Shown: in pieces, positions 4,416 to 7,438 of the stretch | How the letters are laid out: each line of letters starts with the position of its first letter | How positions within the stretch are numbered: the stretch's first letter is position 1 | NCBI GenBank assembly: GCA_020249415.1 | Contig: JADCFR010000431.1 | Location: forward strand, 1 to 7,438 | DNA length: 7,438 bases | Direction: 5' to 3' | Source of the DNA: Roseomonas sp. | Lineage (GTDB): Bacteria > Pseudomonadota > Alphaproteobacteria > Acetobacterales > Acetobacteraceae | The notes under the pieces: generated by a model | What the model was told of the DNA's origin: nothing | Seen by the model: the letters and a program-made list of their open reading frames with translations, nothing else | Database searches by the model: none | Made by a program: the position numbers and the translations under genes

Positions 4416-6296
4416 ATTCTTCTTTCCTACCCTTCCACAGCTAAGGCTGCCACCAACCGGGGGTGGTGGCCTTGGCTGTTTTTTTGGACGTGTCTTATTT
4501 TGTCCCATCCGCTGCCGGCGCAAGAACCGCCGGCCATCCCCTATCGTGTTGCCATCACCCCGGATGATGACCGGGCGCTGGTTGCTGCCATTGAAGCGGT
4601 TTCGCAATTGATAAGGCTGGCCGAAACCGCGCCCACCGATGGCTATGGGCTGCTCGCGCGTGCGCGGGCCGATCTGCCGCGCCTCACTGAAGCGCTCCGC
4701 GCCGAGGGTTTTTGGGGCGGCGCGGCACGGATTGAGATCGCCGGGGAGGATGTGAACCAGCGCGGCGCTGCCCCGCCTGAGGCCGATCCCGCCAAGCCCC
4801 TGCCAGTCGCGCTGATCCTGACCCCCGGCCCGCGTTACCGCATCGGCCAAATCCTGCTGCGCGCCGAACCGGCTGAGCAGGATAGGCTGCTGGAACAGGC
4901 CGCCGCCGAGCTTCGCATCGCGGAAGGCGACCCGGCCCGACCGGCCGATATCCTCGCCGCCGAGGAAGCGCTGCTGCGCGAACTCCGCCGCGCCGGCCAT
5001 CCCTTGGCGAGTGTTGTCGCCCGGGAAGCAATGGTGGATCACGACACCAAGACCATGGATATCACCTGGCGCATCGCGCCGGGGCCGCTCGCGGATTTTG
5101 CGCGACCCAGCGTGGCCGGCACAACGCGCACCAACCCCGCACTGTTGGAACGGCTGGCGGCGCGGCGGCTGGAGGGCCAGCCCTATTCGCCCGAAAGGCT
5201 GGAACGCGCCCGCCGTGCGCTGATGGGGCTTGGCGTTTTCGGCTTTGTGCGGGCTGAGGAAGGCCAGGCTTTGGACCCATCCGGGCGGTTGCCGGTGCAT
5301 TTCCAGGTGCAGGAACGCCCGCGCCATGCGGTGGGCGGGCGTATTGGCTTTGAGACGAATTACGGCCTGACCGCCAGCGCCTTTTGGGAAGATCGCAATA
5401 TCTTTGGCGGTGCTGAGCGGCTTCGCCTGGAAGGTGAGATTGCGCGCATCGGCCAAACCGGGATTGAGGACGCCACCTATCGCGCCTTTGCCACGCTGCG
5501 CACGCCTGAATTTCTGGGGCGCGATCTGCAAAGCACCTCACAAATCGGCGCGGTGCGCGAAAGGCTGCGCGCTTATGATCGTGACGCTGCGCTGGCATCC
5601 TTCACCTTGGAACACCGGCTTTCGGATACCATGGCCATCGCGGCAGGGCCGAATTATGAGGAAGGCCGCATTGGCCGTGATGGGGATATGGAAGCCTTTC
5701 GGCTATTCGGGCTGACGGGCATTTTTCGCTACGACAATACAACGAACCCGCTTGATCCGCGCCAGGGCCAACGCTTCACCTTCAGCGCGACGCCCTATTA
5801 TTCCGCGATGGATGCCAATAGCTTCACACGCACCCTCGCGATTGGCACCAGCTATTTCGATATTCTGGGCAATGGCGACAGTGTCTTGGCGCTGCGTGCC
5901 GCGATTGGCAGTGCGCCCGGGGCGGATCGGGATGAGATCACGCTGGATAAGCGCTTCTATGCCGGCGGTGGTGGTTCGGTGCGCGGCTATACCTATCAAT
6001 CCATCGGGCCGCGCGATGCCGCCAATCGGCCACTCGGCGGTGCAAGTTTGGTGGAAGCCAGCGTCGAATGGCGCCAAAGGCTTTCGCAAAACTGGGGCAT
6101 GGCCGCGTTTCTGGATGCGGGCAGTGTCGGGGAAGAAGCCAAGCCGGATTTCGGCCGGCTGCGTGCCGGCACTGGGCTCGGGATCAGGTATCTGACCGCA
6201 ATTGGCCCGCTGCGCTTTGATGTTGGCGTGCCTTTGGATCGGCAAAAGGATGATCCATCCTTCGCGATCTATATCGGCTTTGGACAGGCTTTTTGA
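4413..6296 (+). CDS. tamA: TamA: Omp85/BamA-superfamily outer membrane translocation and assembly protein
   Basis: A 627-residue outer membrane protein, close to the usual TamA length. With TamB it helps insert certain outer membrane proteins and is linked to lipid transport across the envelope. A probable Sec signal peptide lies at about residues 1-37: Lys11 and Arg16, a Trp/Phe/Leu-rich core (18-30), and a possible cleavage after PLPA. Three POTRA domains follow at about 42-110, 138-223 and 226-302. The C-terminal 16-strand barrel begins near 305 (VGGRIGFETNYG). It carries the Omp85 loop-6 motif VRGY (523-526) within GGGGSVRGYTYQSIGP, then GPLRFDVGVPL, and ends in a terminal Phe. ATG 4413 is the only start that includes a signal peptide; a TTG at 4500 would lose it. 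However, no clear ribosome binding site precedes it, and a terminator-like hairpin lies within codons 9-25. The tamB gene follows after one base. Function is confident; the exact start is not. Confidence 0.9.
   Translation: MILLSYPSTAKAATNRGWWPWLFFWTCLILSHPLPAQEPPAIPYRVAITPDDDRALVAAIEAVSQLIRLAETAPTDGYGLLARARADLPRLTEALRAEGFWGGAARIEIAGEDVNQRGAAPPEADPAKPLPVALILTPGPRYRIGQILLRAEPAEQDRLLEQAAAELRIAEGDPARPADILAAEEALLRELRRAGHPLASVVAREAMVDHDTKTMDITWRIAPGPLADFARPSVAGTTRTNPALLERLAARRLEGQPYSPERLERARRALMGLGVFGFVRAEEGQALDPSGRLPVHFQVQERPRHAVGGRIGFETNYGLTASAFWEDRNIFGGAERLRLEGEIARIGQTGIEDATYRAFATLRTPEFLGRDLQSTSQIGAVRERLRAYDRDAALASFTLEHRLSDTMAIAAGPNYEEGRIGRDGDMEAFRLFGLTGIFRYDNTTNPLDPRQGQRFTFSATPYYSAMDANSFTRTLAIGTSYFDILGNGDSVLALRAAIGSAPGADRDEITLDKRFYAGGGGSVRGYTYQSIGPRDAANRPLGGASLVEASVEWRQRLSQNWGMAAFLDAGSVGEEAKPDFGRLRAGTGLGIRYLTAIGPLRFDVGVPLDRQKDDPSFAIYIGFGQAF
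4437..4485 (+). terminator. Intrinsic-terminator-like hairpin with T7 tract inside the tamA 5' coding region
   Basis: CAGCTAAGG (4438-4446) pairs with CCTTGGCTG (4470-4478), nine pairs with one G-U. After a three-base bulge (4447-4449), CCACCA (4450-4455) pairs with TGGTGG (4464-4469), closing an eight-base loop. A4437 can also pair with T4479. Seven T (4479-4485) follow directly. No A tract precedes the left arm, so only + strand transcripts would be terminated. Because the gene upstream is on the other strand, this is not simply the end of an upstream operon. It would act on tamA mRNA itself, as an attenuator, or on antisense transcripts coming out of the amidohydrolase gene. Confidence 0.6.
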
Positions 6297-6297
6297 C

Positions 6298-7438
6298 ATG
6301 CGCCATCTGCGCCGCCTGCTGATCCTGGTTTTGGCGATACCGCTTGTCGTTGCGGCGATTTTGGGCGGCGTGCTCGCCTGGGTGCAATGGGGGAATGGTG
6401 CCGCGACTATGGCGCGGCTTGCGCAGCGTTTTGTGCCGGGGCTGGTGATTGAAGGGCTTGCGGTGACGCTACCGCGCGAGGTGCGTGCCACGCGCATCAC
6501 CCTCGCGGATGAGGGCAGAATTTGGCTTGAGGTCACGGCGCCGCGCATCGCCTTTGATCTGCAAGCGCTATGGCAGCGCGAAGCGCATCTGCAGGAAGTG
6601 ACCGCCGAGCGCTTCACGCTGCACCGCCTGCCCGCTTCCGAGGAGAATGAGCCGCGCGATGGCCCGCTGCTGCCATCCCTGCCGCATTTGCCCATCGCTG
6701 TGCGCATTGACCGCCTCGCGATTGCCGATATCACCGTGGCTGACGCTGTTTTCGGCCAAGGCTTTCGCGCCGCCGTTGCTGGCAAGGCAGCGCTGAAGGC
6801 CGCGCGGCTTTCGGGCGATGTCGCGCTTACGCGGCTGGATGCGCCGGGTGAGGCGCGGCTTGAATTGGACCTCGACCCCGGTGCGGATCGGCTTTTCGCC
6901 AAGCTTGATCTGGTGGAACCGCCGGGCGGTGTACTGGCAAGCGCGCTTGGCATGGCTGCCGAACCTGCAAAGCTGACGTTGCATCTGGAAGGGCCGGCCA
7001 GCGGCGCGGCGTTGAGCGTGCTGGCACAGCTCGGCAGCGCGACAGAAGCAGCGCTTTCCGGTACCATCAGCGCCGATGCGCGCGGCGCGGGTTTCGCGCG
7101 GCTTTCGGGCCATGTCTCGGCGGCAACCTTGCTGCCCGTGCCATTGGCCGAGGCGCTGGCCCGGTTGGATTTCACGCTGGATGCGGCGCGCGATGGCGCT
7201 GGCGTTATCATGCTCCGCGATGTGGCAGCGAAGGCACCGCTTGGCGAAGTGACCCTTGCCGGCAGGCTAGATCCGAAGCGCGAGGAAGCAGCGCTGCACG
7301 GCACTATCTCCCTTGGTGCCAGCGGGCTTCTTGCCGCCTATGTGCCCGCGGAAATCGCCTGGGAAGCGGCCCGCGCGCGGTTTCGGCTGGAGGGCAGGCT
7401 GACCGCGCCGCATGTGGCGCTGGATGCCGATCTGCAAG
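6298..7438 (+). CDS. tamB: TamB: translocation and assembly module, inner-membrane-anchored component, 3'-truncated by window edge
   Basis: The frame is open for 380 codons to the window end, with no stop. The protein starts MRHLRRLL and has one N-terminal membrane segment at about residues 7-29 (Leu/Ile/Val/Ala-rich, after basic residues), the signal anchor of TamB. The periplasmic part that follows is built of alternating short beta-type segments and Asp/Gly turns, such as VIEGLAVTLP, ATRITLAD, ADITVADAVFG and EARLELDLDPG, as in the long beta-taco groove of TamB/AsmA-like proteins. TamB proteins are usually 1,200 residues or more, and the conserved C-terminal TamB domain (DUF490), which contacts TamA, lies beyond the window. 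The start ATG is one base after the tamA TGA, so translation is probably coupled; GGACAGG inside the tamA end (6282-6288) may serve as ribosome binding site. The identification rests on position, anchor and repeat style rather than on the diagnostic C-terminus. Confidence 0.87.
   Translation, partial: MRHLRRLLILVLAIPLVVAAILGGVLAWVQWGNGAATMARLAQRFVPGLVIEGLAVTLPREVRATRITLADEGRIWLEVTAPRIAFDLQALWQREAHLQEVTAERFTLHRLPASEENEPRDGPLLPSLPHLPIAVRIDRLAIADITVADAVFGQGFRAAVAGKAALKAARLSGDVALTRLDAPGEARLELDLDPGADRLFAKLDLVEPPGGVLASALGMAAEPAKLTLHLEGPASGAALSVLAQLGSATEAALSGTISADARGAGFARLSGHVSAATLLPVPLAEALARLDFTLDAARDGAGVIMLRDVAAKAPLGEVTLAGRLDPKREEAALHGTISLGASGLLAAYVPAEIAWEAARARFRLEGRLTAPHVALDADLQ

Noticed and set aside
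4500..4502. TTG as an alternative tamA start downstream of the hairpin
   Set aside because: It would place the hairpin in the leader but remove the signal peptide that an outer membrane protein needs, and no good ribosome binding site precedes it.
4404..5531. 375-codon minus-strand open frame opposite tamA
   Set aside because: Antisense to the POTRA domains of TamA; Arg/Gln/Pro-rich with no domain signature.
5703..7304. 533-codon minus-strand open frame opposite the tamA end and tamB
   Set aside because: The longest antisense frame, but Ser/Ala/Arg-rich without motifs, and the plus strand carries the TamA barrel and an uninterrupted TamB frame with a membrane anchor.

Overview
The window is GC-rich, densely coding bacterial DNA. 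Gene content and protein style (a GlxR/GarR-type tartronate semialdehyde reductase, a TamA-TamB pair, an HSL-family esterase, a HipO-like M20 amidohydrolase) point to an alphaproteobacterium, perhaps Rhodospirillales/Acetobacteraceae. The lineage is inferred from recalled sequence similarity and from an intergenic palindrome of an alphaproteobacterial type. No search was run. No mobile element, CRISPR array, tRNA or rRNA was seen.

Layout: (1) 1-611, + strand, is the 3' two-thirds of a 2-hydroxy-3-oxopropionate reductase gene (glxR/garR). Its stop codon runs into a large palindromic hairpin (610-657), and a separate intrinsic terminator follows at 732-769. (2) 886-3221, + strand, holds three genes: an XRE-type regulator with inverted repeats in its leader, an alpha/beta hydrolase, and a single-domain cupin closely coupled to the hydrolase. 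The regulator may control itself and the two enzymes. (3) 3257-4414, - strand, is an M20 amidohydrolase that converges on the cupin gene. (4) 4413-7438, + strand, is tamA followed after one base by tamB, which runs off the window. These encode the outer-membrane Omp85 protein and the inner-membrane-anchored partner of the translocation and assembly module.

The most unusual spot is the divergent junction between the amidohydrolase and tamA. The two ATG start codons overlap within the four bases CATG (4412-4415), leaving no intergenic space. A terminator-shaped hairpin with a seven-T tract (4437-4485) lies inside the first 25 codons of tamA, where it would be read by tamA transcripts. This could be an attenuator of tamAB, a sign of a rearranged tamA 5' end, or a sign that the tamA start is misplaced. 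The rest reads as ordinary chromosomal housekeeping and catabolic sequence; I found no defence or mobile system.
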